In this document: piece by piece, positions 10,112 to 21,539 of the stretch
How positions within the stretch are numbered: position 1 is the stretch's first letter
Layout: every line of letters starts with the position of its first letter
NCBI GenBank assembly: GCA_958510825.1
Contig: OY294044.1
Coordinates: 46,650,626-46,714,625, forward strand
Reading direction: 5' to 3'
Length of the DNA stretch: 64,000 nt
Source: Brachypterus glaber
Lineage: Eukaryota; Arthropoda; Insecta; Coleoptera; Kateretidae
Position numbers and translations under genes: made by a program
Notes under the pieces: model-generated
What the model saw: the letters and a program-made list of their open reading frames with translations, nothing else
The model's database searches: none
Told to the model about the DNA's origin: nothing

Positions 10112-10938
10112 CCCAGATAGCACAGGTTTATACAATGGATATCCCCAGAATATCCGTTTTGGGATTTCCGACATCCCCAGGATATACGATTTCATCTATA
10201 GATATCCGTAGGACATCCTCAGGATATACTTTGTTACTAAACGGGAAGCCTAGCGACTTCCGAACCGTATATCGCAAGGATATCCCGAAGGTATGTCCTG
10301 AGGATATACTGTATGCCTGTCCTAAATATAGCTACTAATTATTTACACCTGTCCCCGACAAAAGTGGTTATCAAATGTATTGCTTTTATTGTTTTTTTAT
10401 TGTGAAGTATTGCTATTAGCAGCTTGCACCTAGGTGCAAGTTATTTAAATTTGAGCTAATAGTTTCACAAAAAATAATAAAAGCAATACTATTAGCCACT
10501 TTTGTCGAGGAGATTTGTACATAATTAGTAACTTACTTATCTACGAAATATATTTCCCGATTTCCGTGGTTAATACTGACGAAATTGTCCAACAGAGGAA
10601 AACACAATATAAATATTTAATAATAACTGTGGAAAAAACTTACACACATAAACAGACCACAAACACCGATAATAACATCCGCCACGAAAAACGTGGTAAA
10701 TTTAAAATAATGAAGGAATAGCCATCGTAGGACATCCCAGGGACATCCGAAAGGACATCCCCTCGGGACATCCCTGGGATGTACGAAGGACATACCGTAT
10801 ATCCTTGGGATATATGGGCAGTATATCCTTAGGACATACCTTTCGGGATATCCTTGGGATATACGACTAATGTCCCGGGACATGCGTCATTGAGAGGACA
10901 TTGAGAGAATATCCGAGGGATATTGTGTGCTATATGGG
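10112..10938. mobile_element. CCCAG-type element 1 (2-bp TT duplication)
   Basis: It starts CCCAGATAGCACA and ends TGTGCTATATGGG, inverted with one mismatch, flanked by TT on both sides (10110-10111, 10939-10940). The interior, particularly both ends, is packed with the near-palindromic words GGATATCC and GGACATCC in both orientations. A separate hairpin is nested at 10356-10507. The element splits R copy 2. No convincing protein is encoded. Confidence 0.82.
10356..10507. repeat. Nested hairpin inside CCCAG-type element 1
   Basis: CGACAAAAGTGG at the left pairs with CCACTTTTGTCG at the right; the arms continue inward (AGCAATAC/GTATTGCT-like words), and the centre has the perfect palindrome TTGCACCTAGGTGCAA. 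Probably a small MITE inserted into, or captured by, the larger element. Confidence 0.75.
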
Positions 10939-11814
10939 TTATTATTATTAATGTATTGCATTTTCCCAAAAAATAAGAAAAAAAAAAGCTTTTTTTATTA
11001 AGATCTTAAAAAAAAAACGAAAAAAAAAATAAACTTCCAAAAATTTGATTGTTTTTCAATTTTCTTTTTGCGAAAAACGAAGTTAAAAAAAAATTAAAGA
11101 CTCAAGTTTTTTTATCTTTTAAAAAGTTTAACCCTCCATAACTTTTTTTGTTTTTGGGTGGTTTACTTTCAAAGGTGGTAGAAATGATCCTTACTACCAC
11201 TAACAGTATTTTTTCCTAAAAAACTTAATCGGATTTTTTTTTTCAGCTTTTTTCGATTTTTTTGAAAGTTTAACCCCTTCATAACATTAAAAAAAACAAA
11301 TCTGTTTTTGGGGGGATTACTTTCAAAATTGGTAGAATTCATCCTTATAATAAAAGTAATTTTTCCTGAAAAAGTTACTTTAATCGGAATTTTCATTCCG
11401 CTTTTTTCGATTTTTTTAAAAGTTTAACCCCATAACTTTTTTGTTTTTGGGGGATTACTTAAAAAAAAATAGGGATCTTCCTCTCATAGAACTTGATTTT
11501 TCCTGAAAAAGTTACGTTATTTTATTTCAGCTTTTTTCGATTTTTTTTTTAGTTTAACCCCCATAACTATTTTGTTTTTAGGGGGATTACTTTTAAAAAC
11601 AATAGAACTTGATTTTTTCTGAAAATTTCAAGTCGATCGGATTATTCGTTCTTGAGTTATGGTCTCTACAAAAATCGTGACATCGGACAGACGGACAGTT
11701 GGACAAAAAAAAAGCGAAAATTTCTTATTTTTTCATGAAACAAATTTGTATCCAAAAATTTTTTCTCTAGGACCATTTTTGAAAATTTTGAAAAACTACC
11801 GCATAATATTCTAA

Positions 11815-12402
11815 CCCCGTAAACAAAAAACTTCTACAAGAAGTTCTCACAAAGTTCATCAAGAGGTTCAACTTCTTATAAGACTTCTTGTTTCATTCTT
11901 CAGAACGTGCTGGAGAATTACGAATGTCCGCAACGCCAGGAATTCTACAAAACTTCGCAAATTACTAGTTTTTTTAAGTTTTACTATAGTAACAATTACT
12001 TTTTTATATATGTATATGTACTTCTAATAAATTTTGCAACTTGCAAGTTTTTTGTAAAAAACAAGCTTGTTTGTTAAAGGGGAAAGCTGTAGAATATATA
12101 GTGTATTCCGAATGGCAGACATAGAGGGTCCCATTTACTAATTCAGTAATGTGCACTAAATTAGCATTAACTAAAATTATTATATTAAGTTAGGTACTTA
12201 TTGAAAAATTACATGTGATTGCTGGTAGGATACAAATGGAGCAGTGGAAGTAGACAAAACTTCTACAAGAAGTGCTGAAGAAGTACATTGTTATCACAGA
12301 AAAACGTTTTATGAAAGTTGCATACTAGTTGCGCTGAAAAGTCACAATCTATCCCTTTTTAAGAATTCTTCAGGATATCTGCAACCCCACGTGTTTACTG
12401 GG
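11815..12402. mobile_element. CCCAG-type element 2 (2-bp AA duplication)
   Basis: Left end CCCCGTAAACA, right end TGTTTACTGGG (inverse CCCAGTAAACA), flanked by AA (11813-11814, 12403-12404). The near-palindromic word AACTTCTACAAGAAGT occurs near the left end (about 11829) and again at about 12260, with variants such as ACTTCTTATAAGACTTCTTG. No protein is recognised; the frame at 12244-12444 crosses the element end. Confidence 0.72.
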
Positions 12403-13489
12403 AATATTGAAAATAGGTACTTACATTGCGCTAAAAAACTATAGGTACATGTATAGCGCTAATATGGATCATTTTGTAAAATTTTCCAACAAATTGTAAG
12501 AAAAGCAGTGAAAACGAAATTATTAAAAAAAAATGGGAAAAACATAAAAATTATTAAGGGTCCTTTCGAATAAAAAAATATTTATATAATATAAACATAC
12601 CTATTACGTTATAATTTATGACTCACATATTTTGCCTTTGTAGGGCACATTTTGATCCGAAAATTCTCAGTTATAATTAAAGATATTAAGAGAGTTTTTT
12701 TATTGAAGAGTGGCTTGAGTGGCTAAAGTCCCCTTTTTTTAATTTTTTGCTTTAAGTTTATTATGGTTGAAATTACGTAAAATTTCCTAATTTTCAAAAC
12801 TATACGCTAGTCACAAAAGTTAAAGCAAGTTAAAGGATATAAAAAAAATCGTAAATTTTTAGGTAATTTTCAAAAGGCTGTAACTTGGCGAAAAATAGTC
12901 TTCGAGCAATGATAAGAGAAGCAAATTGAAGCGTTGTCTCTAGTTTTAAGATCCTGAGTTTAAACATTTTTACCGTTTTTGGGTAATCATACAAAAAAAT
13001 CAGCGGTATTTTTTTTATATTTTTGCATGCCTTTCAAAAAGTCCACGGTCTTGAGTAATTTTATCTAAAAGATCTTTTAGTTTGATTCTTCTTCTTTAAT
13101 TTGAGCTGTCCTATTCGCTTTTGCTCTGAACAATGATTTTATACTGAGTTATGGGCGTTAAAAGCAAAAATAACATTTTTAAATTTGATAATTATAATTA
13201 ATTACTCGGGAACTAATGATCACACAGAAAATTGAAGTATGCTTCTGAAAACTTCAAAGTATCGTCTACATGATGTTTTTATTGTTTTTTAATGAAAAAA
13301 AATTTTTTATGCAAAAAACTTAATTTAAAAAAAAAGGTAAAAAATTGCGTTTTCAAGACTATGTGCTTCATTCACATTGCAATTAATGGACACACTAAGA
13401 TATCTTTGTTTTTTTTCTCAAAATCAAAGTATCCCAAAGAAAAAGGTAAACCGCTGGGATTTTTTTTTCAAGACTTAGTTATTATGATT

Positions 13490-14440
13490 GCAGGGCACTC
13501 ACTTGTCATAAAATCATAAAATGGCCCAGTTTGTCTTAAAATCGTCATAAAATAAAATGCCTGTCATAAAAATCATATTTTTTACTTTCGAGGGACCTGG
13601 GAATCCCAGACTGGGATAGACTTTTTTTGTATTTTCTGACGTTTTTGATTGTTTATAAAATGTCTCGCAAAGTCTCTTTTGTTTTTATAGGACAAAAATT
13701 TATTAAATAAGAAAAGCAGTCACGCAGCGTTGAACTGCCACAATCTGGTGCTGCAGTGCATTGTTTTAAAATTAAAATAGACTACCCATCAGATTTGTAA
13801 ACATTTTTGGCCTGCGGGGCTTTTAATATTTTTTCTTTAAAGACTGTAAAGACTCTTTAGTAAAGAGTTAAACAATATATCGTAAAAAAAATTCGCCCAA
13901 CGATCATGTTTTTAGTAGTCACTTTTTTTTAATTCAAGTTTGTAAGATTTAAGCGTGAAAATTTAGTGTAAAAAATTTTTCTGGTGAAAAAAAAAACATT
14001 CTTTTGGGGGCGATGACCTTTTTTTAATCATCAAAATTTTTGGGAGAGGAAAAATTTAGCCGGCAAATTTTATTTTAAACCCCTCCCCCCCCCACGACAA
14101 AACAAAAAGCTCGCAACACCCCTGAAAAAGAGTTAACAATATTAAATTAAAAAAAAAGGGCAAAAGTAAACAAAATTTGTAAAAAGAGTTGCCTGCGGTG
14201 CTAATTTAGTTAATAAAGGGATCACGGCCATATTTTTGGTCGTCACTTTTTTTAATTCGAGTTTGTAAGATTTAAGCGTGAAATTTGGAAAAATTTTCGC
14301 CTAGGGTGCTAGAGCCTTCTTGTTTTTTTATGATATTTCAAATTTGTTGTCCGCTTTTTTGCCCAAATATCATAAAATTTATCATAAAATGCCTAAAATT
14401 GTCATAAAATCATAAAAAGATCTAAAAAAAACAGGGTTCC
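13490..14440. repeat. Direct-repeat cluster with CATAAAAT words
   Basis: Words of the type GTCATAAAATCATAAAA occur at both edges (about 13505-13580 and 14350-14420) in the same orientation. A segment with AGTTTGTAAGATTTAAGCGT is present twice (about 13937 and 14262). No gene is seen. Confidence 0.6.
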
Positions 14441-14805
14441 CTGTCATTCCCTGTAAAATTTCCTATTTTTGCTGAAACCCGGCGTTTTAGATAGAAAACA
14501 GATCAAGTGTTCGAGAAATTCAGATATTTTCCTCTCGAATAAATTGTCCAAAATTGTGCAATTTACCTTTAAAGCGTGAAATTTTGTATGGACGATCTTT
14601 AAGACTAATAATTATTAATTATAATATAATTTATTAGTAATATGTACCCTAAGTAATCCACGCCCTTGTGAAAGGAGGGGCCAAGAAAATATATTTTACA
14701 ATTTAATGTTTTTTTACGATATTTCCATAACACTGCTCTGCAAAAAAATATTTGTTTTATTTGCCGGGGAGCGTTTAGTTGTATTTAATGCTATGATTTC
14801 GGAAC

Positions 14806-15700
14806 CTTTTTCCGTTTTTCTCGATCAGCTCGTTTTTTGGAGATATAGCGCACAGTGGCTTTTTTGTCTATAGTTGTAGTAATAAAAAAAAATTTTGGTC
14901 TAATTTTTTTTTTAAAGTAGTGTGGAGCTCTAAGCCAAAAAAAAGCAGATTTAAAATATTCGTTTATTTTTAATAGGTTTCTAAACTCAAAAAAATAGTT
15001 TTTTTCGCATCTTTTAGATATATTTTGATAAAAAATTAATATAAATACTAAAGATACGACTCTAATTTTTATTGGCAATACTAACACAAATGTGCAGTTT
15101 ATAAAAATAAAAATGTTTTATATTTAATCCAGTGACGAAGACTTTACCGGGGGTTATCGAAAAACAAAAACAAAATTTTTTAAATATTTTACACAATAAA
15201 TTAAATTTATTATGAAAAAAACAAAACGAAAAATTAAAAAAAAAACTTTTTCTCATTGCTTTAAAAGAATAAAATAACATTAAATAAACAATATATAATT
15301 AAAAACATTGCTGTTCTGCTTTCAATAATTCCCCGTAAAAACTCCGTTACTGGATTTAGTCCAAAACTTTTGTTATTTTCACAAATCTCACATGTGTGTT
15401 AGTGTTGTCTAAAAAAATCAGAGCCATATCTTTAGTATTTCTATAAAATTTTCATGAAAATATAGCGAAAAAATACGAAAAAAAAACATTTTTTGAATTT
15501 AGAAAGCCTATAAAAAACAAACGAATAAAGATTTGTGAAATCCGCTTTTTTTGGTTTACAGCCCTATTAATAGAGAACCAATTGACCGCAAAACAAAAAT
15601 TAATTGAAATTTAATTATTTTTTTACTACCACTTAAACAAAAAAACCACTGTGTGTTATATCTTAAAAAAAAACGGGCTGATCGAGAAAAACGAAAAAAG
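14806..15700. mobile_element. Foldback repeat with arms of about 190 bp
   Basis: CCGTTTTTCTCGATCAGCTC near 14812 has its inverted counterpart GGGCTGATCGAGAAAAACG near 15675, and the CACAGTGGCTTTTTTGT / ACAAAAAAACCACTGTG words are paired further in. Translated frames on it are low-complexity. Target duplications were not resolved. Confidence 0.65.
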
Positions 15701-15764
15701 GTCAATGGAGAATCAACTATAGCCAGATGCAAATAAAATTGTGTCGGCAAATTTTTGAGTGTTG

Positions 15765-15800
15765 AGATTATGGAAAAGATTATAATCTTTTCCATAATCT
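15765..15800. repeat. Perfect 36-bp palindrome
   Basis: AGATTATGGAAAAGATTA is followed immediately by its exact reverse complement, with no loop. It lies in the large chitin synthase intron. No function is assigned. Confidence 0.9.
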
Positions 15801-16121
15801 TACTTGCCTTTAATCTTGTTTTTCAACAGGAAATATGATATTTATGCTCGTGCACTTTCCAATATTAACTGCGCCTCCGCCATTTTTGTAAAATAAGAAG
15901 TCTTTTTTCTTTTTTTACAAAAATGGCCCTATAGGGTTATAACCCTCGCAAGGCCTCGGTAAAAAATATTTGGAGTTTCAGATATGCACATCATGTACCT
16001 ACATGTTAAGTTTCAGACTTCCAGATGGGTATTTGAGAAGTATGAAAAAATATCTTCAGAAGGTCAAAGAGATGGATATTTTATGGATTTTATTGTATAA
16101 ATTTTGTATGTATGTATGTTA

Positions 16122-16439
16122 CAGTAAAACCTCGAAGTTTGGTTAAACCTAGGATGTACTAATTAGATGCGGTAAAAGTACGAAAAAATGTATTATCTAT
16201 ATAATTTCGGACTTATTGCACGTCATGACGGTCAATCTTAGGATTTTTCATTTCATATTAGTAAAAGCTAGTGTTGGTTTGTAAAAAAAATCTTGTTGGC
16301 GGTTATATCTATTAAGTAAAAGGTAGAAGTCCGAAATTATATAAATAATACATTTTTTCGTACTTTTACCACATCTAATTGGTAAATCCTAGGTTTAACA
16401 CATTAATCCTAGCATTAACCAAACTTCGGGCTTTTACTG
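16122..16439. mobile_element. Pogo/Tigger-like MITE, 318 bp, TA duplication
   Basis: CAGTAAAACCTCGAAGTTTG at the left is matched by CAAACTTCGGGCTTTTACTG at the right, with TA on both sides (16120-16121 and 16440-16441). The CAGTA...ACCTCG end resembles pogo-group TIRs. The arms extend inward (TAAACCTAGG / CCTAGGTTTA). No transposase frame. Confidence 0.88.
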
Positions 16440-16459
16440 TAACATGTGTACATACAGTT

Positions 16460-16957
16460 CAGTCGAACGGTCGTGTGAAGGGGCCTCACCTTGCGGTGAT
16501 ATGCACAGTCTCTGTTTTTTATTTGTAATCAAAAGGGGTTTGTTTAAAGAGCATAAATCCAAATTTGCACCCCTAAGGCCCTGTGCATTTTTTTTCACAA
16601 TTATATGCAAAAATGCATTTGTTTAGTTTTTGCTCTGTAACTCGGCTTCGGCTTTTCGCTCAACAAAAAATTAATAGGATATTTGTTCCTTATTGAATTC
16701 TCTACAATTTATGCAAATAACTTTTTTGTTTAAACAATCAGAAAAAAAAGTTACAGCGCCTTGAAAATTTGCAAAAGTTGAAAATTTGCAAATATTTTTC
16801 GGTTTTTCGAAAACAACTGGAAAACTAATCATTTTTTGTACATAAGAAAATCACACAGGGGTGCAAATTTGGATTTAAGCTTTTCAAACGAACCGCTTTT
16901 AATTACAAAAAAAACAGAGTGTGCATATCACCGCAAGGTCAAACTAGCGTTCGACTG
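16460..16957. mobile_element. Inverted-repeat element, about 500 bp
   Basis: CAGTCGAACG at the left and CGTTCGACTG at the right are exact inverses; the arms continue with CCTTGCGGTGATATGCACA / TGTGCATATCACCGCAAGG and CAAATTTGCACCCC-type words. It starts about 20 bp from the preceding pogo-like MITE. A clear target duplication was not seen. Confidence 0.8.
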
Positions 16958-17000
16958 GGCTAATACTATATAGTCCAGTAAACGAAAAATTCCTATGTTA

Positions 17001-17845
17001 AATTGCAATAAATTTACACGGGCTGATATTATAAAGGGTAGTAGTGAATAGTAACAGAACACTCGAGGATCCTGTTAGTTTTTATCGGGTGATTTGCGTA
17101 AGGGGTGTCTGCTATCTTGAATTTTAGGGGTGAGTGCAGTTATCTCGCTAAATTTGCATCTTACGATAAAAATGCACATAACCAATTTTGTTAAAGAGAA
17201 AATTTCCAACAGTTTTTGTCCAAATCATTTTTTTAATAGATTAATAACAATCGAGTTATAAGTATTCAAAAATTTCCATGTTGGGGTGAAATTGTTTTTT
17301 TCGATTTTTCAGCCAAATTATTCCTTTGAGGATAAAAGTGGTATGAGCAAACTTGAAGCTCTTGAAATTCTCTATGCGTTTTATACATTATGCATTTTCA
17401 AAAGTATTTTGTTACGGTTACAGTGGGCACTGAAAGTCGAGTTGCGCCCTCTGTAACCGTACCAAAGTACCTATAAAAATTCAGAATATATGAAACTTAT
17501 AGAGAATTTCAAGAGCTAAAAGTTTGTTTTTTTATCACCCGATGAATAATTTGACTGAAACTGGAAAAAACCAATTTCACCTCCAACATCGCTATTTTTA
17601 AATTAACTCGTTTTTATTAATATATTAAAAAAATTATCAAAACAAAAATTGTTGGAAATTTCCTCCTTAACAAAATTGGTTATATGCATTTTTATCGTAT
17701 ATGCATATTAAGCAACTTACCCCTAAACTTCAAGATAGCGGACACCCCTTACGCAAATCACCCAGTTGAAAAACTAACAGGAGTGTGCTGTTACCATCCA
17801 CTACTACCCTTTAAAATATCAGCCCGTGTACATTTATTGCAATTT
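17001..17845. mobile_element. Long hairpin element, about 845 bp
   Basis: AATTGCAATAAATTTACACG at 17001 has the inverse CGTGTACATTTATTGCAATT at the right end, and the two arms of nearly 400 bp pair along their length (AAGGGGTGTCTGCTATCTTG / CAAGATAGCGGACACCCCTT; CTCTTGAAATTCTCTAT / ATAGAGAATTTCAAGAG). It ends about 160 bp downstream of chitin synthase exon D, so it is probably transcribed within the pre-mRNA. Confidence 0.87.
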
Positions 17846-18006
17846 ACATTTATTATTTGAGTGGACTAATAGTACCCAAAAAAATTACGTAAAATAGATT
17901 TTCCCTATTATTATTAACACGGTCCCTCCTTAAGTAGACGACTTTTGCCTAGCTCCCTAACTAGCAGGTGCTGAATGGAATTGTTTTTAGTAAACCGAAA
18001 ATTTAC

Positions 18007-18413
18007 CTGTTTAATTCCAATGCTGTGTTGCTGAAAACTTTTGCTGAATCCATCAAAAATAAACATGGCATCGCCTTCTTGGATGACGAGGATAAGCATG
18101 GTCGTGGAAAAAAATAAGATACATTTCCAAACTGATATAAATAAATACATAAAGTAAACCTTATTTTTAAACGTTTTCTTCATTTCTGCTAGATTTTGGA
18201 AAAACTTCCATTTCGATTTTTCTGATACGTAGTTTTCCCACCAACCAAAAGATATCATGATGGAAGATATTGGAATGCACCAAAGAACGGGCCTGTCTTC
18301 AACTAAAGGCCATATTACAAACGAACTGATTTGGGCCAGTATTGCCAAAAGATCCAAGATGATTGGTATATAATTTAGGTTTTTTTCTGGAGAAAATTCT
18401 CGAGACAAAAATC
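18007..18413 (-). CDS. CHS: Chitin synthase exon D (N-terminal transmembrane cluster)
   Basis: The 407-nt exon encodes about 136 residues with several membrane segments. Readable blocks are LNYIPIILDLLAILAQISSF, VIWPLVEDRPVLWCIPI, the conserved SFGWWENYVSE block, and VYFMYLFISVWKCILFFSTT. The order and the GWWEN motif match the N-terminal membrane domain of insect chitin synthases. The acceptor is TTTTTCAG|GA and the donor CAG|GTAAAT (revcomp of 18001-18007); phase 2 in and phase 0 out agree with both neighbours. The C-terminal HSIGIKQ matches the usual HSI-x-x-x-Q end of this segment. The sequence is divergent, which fits a class B (gut, CHS2) gene better than the very conserved class A; that is inference. 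Confidence 0.94.
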
Positions 18414-18449
18414 CTGAAAAATAAAATCATTTGTATAATATTAACAAGC

Positions 18450-19115
18450 CGCATTCCATTATATATTATTCACAGTAAATGGTATATTGCACTTCCCAAA
18501 TACTTAAAAAAATATATTTAAAAAAAAACAACAACAATTTTTTTTTGTTTTAAAGAGCTTTTTTGACAAACAAAAAATTATTGAAAATTTTATTTTTTAC
18601 AATTTTTATTTTTTTTAATTAAATTTTCTTTTTGCGAAAAACGAAAAATAAAATTCTAAAAACTTAAATTGATCCTTATAGTAAATGTATTTTTTTCTGA
18701 CAAAAATACGTTAATTAGAATTTTCTTACAGCAATTTTCGATTTTTTTTTTTAAGTTTAACTTTTTTGTTTTTGTGGGGATTACTTTTAAAAACAATAGG
18801 GATCTTCCCCTAATATGATCATAGAAGTTGATTTATCCTGAAAATTTAGAGTTGATCTGATAATTCGTTCTGGAGTTATCGTGTACACAAAAATCGTGAC
18901 ATCGGACGGACGGACAGACGAACGGACGGACTTTTCAAAAAAAAAAGTTGCTTATTTTTTCATGAAACAAATTTATATCCAAGAACTTTTTGTGTAGGAC
19001 AATTTATGAATTTTTTTGAAAATTCGAAACTACCGTATAATACTCGGTATAATACTATTCTAGCGCTGGCGCTGTGAATAATATAATAACATTATACTAC
19101 TGTAGTATTACTACA
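18450..19115 (+). repeat. Dispersed repeat R, copy 3
   Basis: It begins with ATTATTCACAGTAAATGGTA, carries the GATCTGATAATTCGTTCTGG and CATCGGACGGACGGACAG modules and ends at CTGGCGCTGTGAATAATATA. It lies in the chitin synthase intron between exons C and D. No gene. Confidence 0.75.
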
Positions 19116-19293
19116 CAGCTCTACATAAGAATAAATTCGCTAACCAACAGGGTTACGATATATGCGGCGTCAAATTTTCAAAATGAATAAATTAGATAAC
19201 TCTGAAAATAATATTTTTTAGAAAAATCTCAGTCAGGTCAATTTTATATTTTGATTGGGACATTTTTTGATTTTACTGACATAACCTTTACGT

Positions 19294-19427
19294 CATAACC
19301 TTCTGCCGTCCAGAAGCGCCTTCTTTAATAGGACAATAATATTATGTCAATTTATCCCTCCATAACCTTCTGCCGTCCAGAAGCGCCTTCTTTAATAGGA
19401 CAATAATATTATGTCAATTTATCCCTC
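19294..19427. repeat. Perfect 67-bp tandem duplication
   Basis: The segment beginning CATAACCTTCTGCCGTCCAG at 19294 is repeated immediately at 19361. I see no differences between the copies, so it is recent or an assembly artefact. Confidence 0.93.
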
Positions 19428-19490
19428 ATTTAAGAGGTTTTTGATTCTAGTTTCAACAGGGTTTTGTTTTTAAAAATTGGATAAACGGTT

Positions 19491-19688
19491 CTCGAGTTAA
19501 TCGATATTTATTTCTTTAAACATCTTTAATGACGTTATTTGACTTTTGTTTAATAATAAAAAAATGAAAAATAAAAATGCTTGTTGATAAAAGATGGACG
19601 GGTCGAATATCGTCACTCAAAAGGGCTACATGCAGCTGCAGTTCATTAAAGATGTCAATTTAAAAGAAATAAATGTCGAATATTCGAG
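19491..19688. repeat. Inverted repeat, about 200 bp
   Basis: CTCGAGTTAATCGATATTTA pairs with the inverse TAAATGTCGAATATTCGAG, and TTTAAACATCTTTAATGA with TCATTAAAGATGTC. A further hairpin follows at 19706-19858 (GATTATACAAAACTGAG / CCATTTCGTATAATC and AAGGCTGAC / GTCAGCCTT). Intronic. Confidence 0.7.
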
Positions 19689-20549
19689 TTATATATACCG
19701 CATGTTTGAGATTATACAAAACTGAGAAAACAAAGATAAAACGATCGGATCAAGGCTGACTTGACTAGTGGGGAGACGGCCCGATGCGCTCTTTTTCATT
19801 AAAAAAAAATACGTCAGCCTTGATATTTGTTTTCTCCATTTCGTATAATCTAAAACAAATAAGTATCAGTTGACATATGGTCCTATTTAATTTTTTAAAG
19901 ATTGCTCTCCTTGTCAGCAGAAACTTGTGACGTAACTCATGTGAGTAAAATCAAAAGATCTCCGCTAAAAATAAAAATCGACCTGTCCAAGGAATGTATT
20001 ATATTCGGAGTTTATTCATTTTAAAAATTCCACACTGTATAGATTTTGGGCAGATAAATCTGGAAACATCGAATGTTTGAAGATTAATTTAAAAACAACA
20101 ACTGGTATGAAGGTATCTGATTCTTAGTGATTTTTAAGCGCTGAATCCGAATCAATAGATTTGGATCTCATAAGAGTATTACATTTATTTAACCTGGTAT
20201 TAATAGCAAGTTTTTTTATGACCGACGATTTGGTAAAACTTTATAGGTTTTAAAATCGCTTTTTTAGGCTCGCACCTATGTTTTTAAGTCCTTTATTTAA
20301 TAAGACGTGGAGCCCAAAGAATCGCATATACAACTCAGAAAGTTTTAAACTGCGTCCGATTGCGGGTCAAAGTGTTTAAAAGCAAATTATATTTTATTAT
20401 TTTGTATTTTCTTTAAACTACTATAACAAAACGGTATCCTTGCAGAGCCTTAAACTTCTCTCAGGTGCCTAATTTTGTGTGCTTAATAAATTATTAAAAT
20501 TGGAAGAAAATCTGCATTTCACCAAATCATTTTTTCAATCAAAACTTAC

Positions 20550-20740
20550 CAACAACTGCAGGTATAAAACACATAGCGTTTGTTAACATGGCCCCCTTAA
20601 TAACATCCAATTCTGGTAAAACTACAAATACAAAGATCGCACTTCCCACAGCAGGTAACGATTCTGTCAAAAATAATGAGAGCCATTCTTCGCGATTTGG
20701 ATATTTGCGGATAGTTTTGAACAAACATACTCGTAAAGAT
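20550..20740 (-). CDS. CHS: Chitin synthase exon C
   Basis: The 191-nt exon encodes RSLRVCLFKTIRKYPNREEW, then a membrane segment leading to FVVLPELDVIKGAMLTNAMC and FIPAVVG. The block LPELDV-x-KGAMLTN-x-x-CFIP is a hallmark of the N-terminal region of insect chitin synthases, so identification is secure. The acceptor TTATTTTAG|A and donor GTTG|GTAAG bound it. The two-base overhang AG from exon B joins to give Arg, and the leftover G joins the GA of exon D to give Gly (VVG-FLSR). The reading frame is intact through both junctions. Confidence 0.96.
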
Positions 20741-21284
20741 CTAAAATAATAAAATGTTTTTGGTAGGTTTCGAAGTTTGTAATAATTAATATTTATTATT
20801 TTTGTAAATTTGAATAAAATATAAAACTAAAAAAATACTGTTGCTTGTGTTTTGCTGTTGATTCCATTTTAGTTAGGAACTGTTTATTTTCCAGATGAAT
20901 GATCTATCCTAATTTATTCCTGAAAATATTTGGTCTGTTTGAAAGCTCTGTTATACAAACCTTTTGAATTCATTCAAAAGGGAATTTGCCCTATATATTT
21001 GGCATAATTAAGTTAATAATAAAGGAGGATGTCAGGAAACCACGGAAATGTTTTGACCCTTATAAAATAATTGTTTGGGTCCTTAAAAGACAGAAAATAA
21101 CCATAATTTTTCCCAGAAGGGAAGAGAACGATGTTAAAATTGGAAAAAAGTTGGTCAAAAATATGAATTTTTTGCATACGACCGCTGATTACGAATATGA
21201 TAATAAAAATTGTGAATACTCAAATCTCGATAAAATGCAGGTTTATTGTGATGACTTAGTGACTATTCGCATAAGAACGTAATA

Positions 21285-21377
21285 CATAACAATGCGATGC
21301 CATGATTGGCTTGATGTGCCGCCATGTATCTTGTAAGCCAATCACGGCACCGCATTCTTATGTTTTATGTTGTTATG
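21285..21377. repeat. Hairpin repeat, about 93 bp
   Basis: CATAACAATGCGATGCCATG pairs with the inverse word around CGGCACCGCATTCTTATG; TGATTGGCTT is opposite AAGCCAATCA. Related words occur at about 4895-4985. Probably a MITE remnant. Confidence 0.6.
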
Positions 21378-21539
21378 CTAGCTCCTGGATAGACCTTTAT
21401 GCGTGGATCCATATCCATAAGTTCAAAATTCAAAATGGCGTAGAAAATATGGCAAAAGAAGTTTATTAAACAAACGCAGATGCCAAAATCACCGACAAAA
21501 AAAAAACAAAAAAAAATTTTTATGACCTACCTCACTCGC

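Larger units (their letters stand above)
10070..11814 (+). repeat. Dispersed repeat R, copy 2, split and truncated by CCCAG elements
   Basis: R begins near 10070 (CTATTCACAGTATATTGTA), is interrupted by the element at 10112-10938, resumes with ATGTATTGCATTTTCCC and runs through the CGATCGGATTATTCGTTC and CGGACAGACGGACAG modules to TAATATTCTAA, where a second CCCAG element starts. Confidence 0.7.
9988..18006 (-). other. Chitin synthase intron (8.0 kb), filled with repeats
   Basis: The interval between exons D and E has no coding exon that I recognise. It holds R copy 2, two CCCAG-type elements, a foldback at 14806-15700, a pogo-like MITE, and two long inverted repeats; these are listed separately. 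The stretch 12403-14800 has only AT-rich sequence and short direct repeats. Confidence 0.75.

Noticed and set aside
10066..10883. Frames of 68-90 aa rich in I, P, Y and R
   Set aside because: They translate the GGATATCC/GGACATCC word array of a CCCAG-type element; no domain.
12244..12444. Plus-strand frame of 66 aa
   Set aside because: It crosses the right end of CCCAG element 2 into flanking DNA, so it cannot be an old gene.
20986..21282. Plus-strand frame of 98 aa with mixed composition
   Set aside because: Intronic, antisense to chitin synthase, with no recognised motif and no splice or start context.
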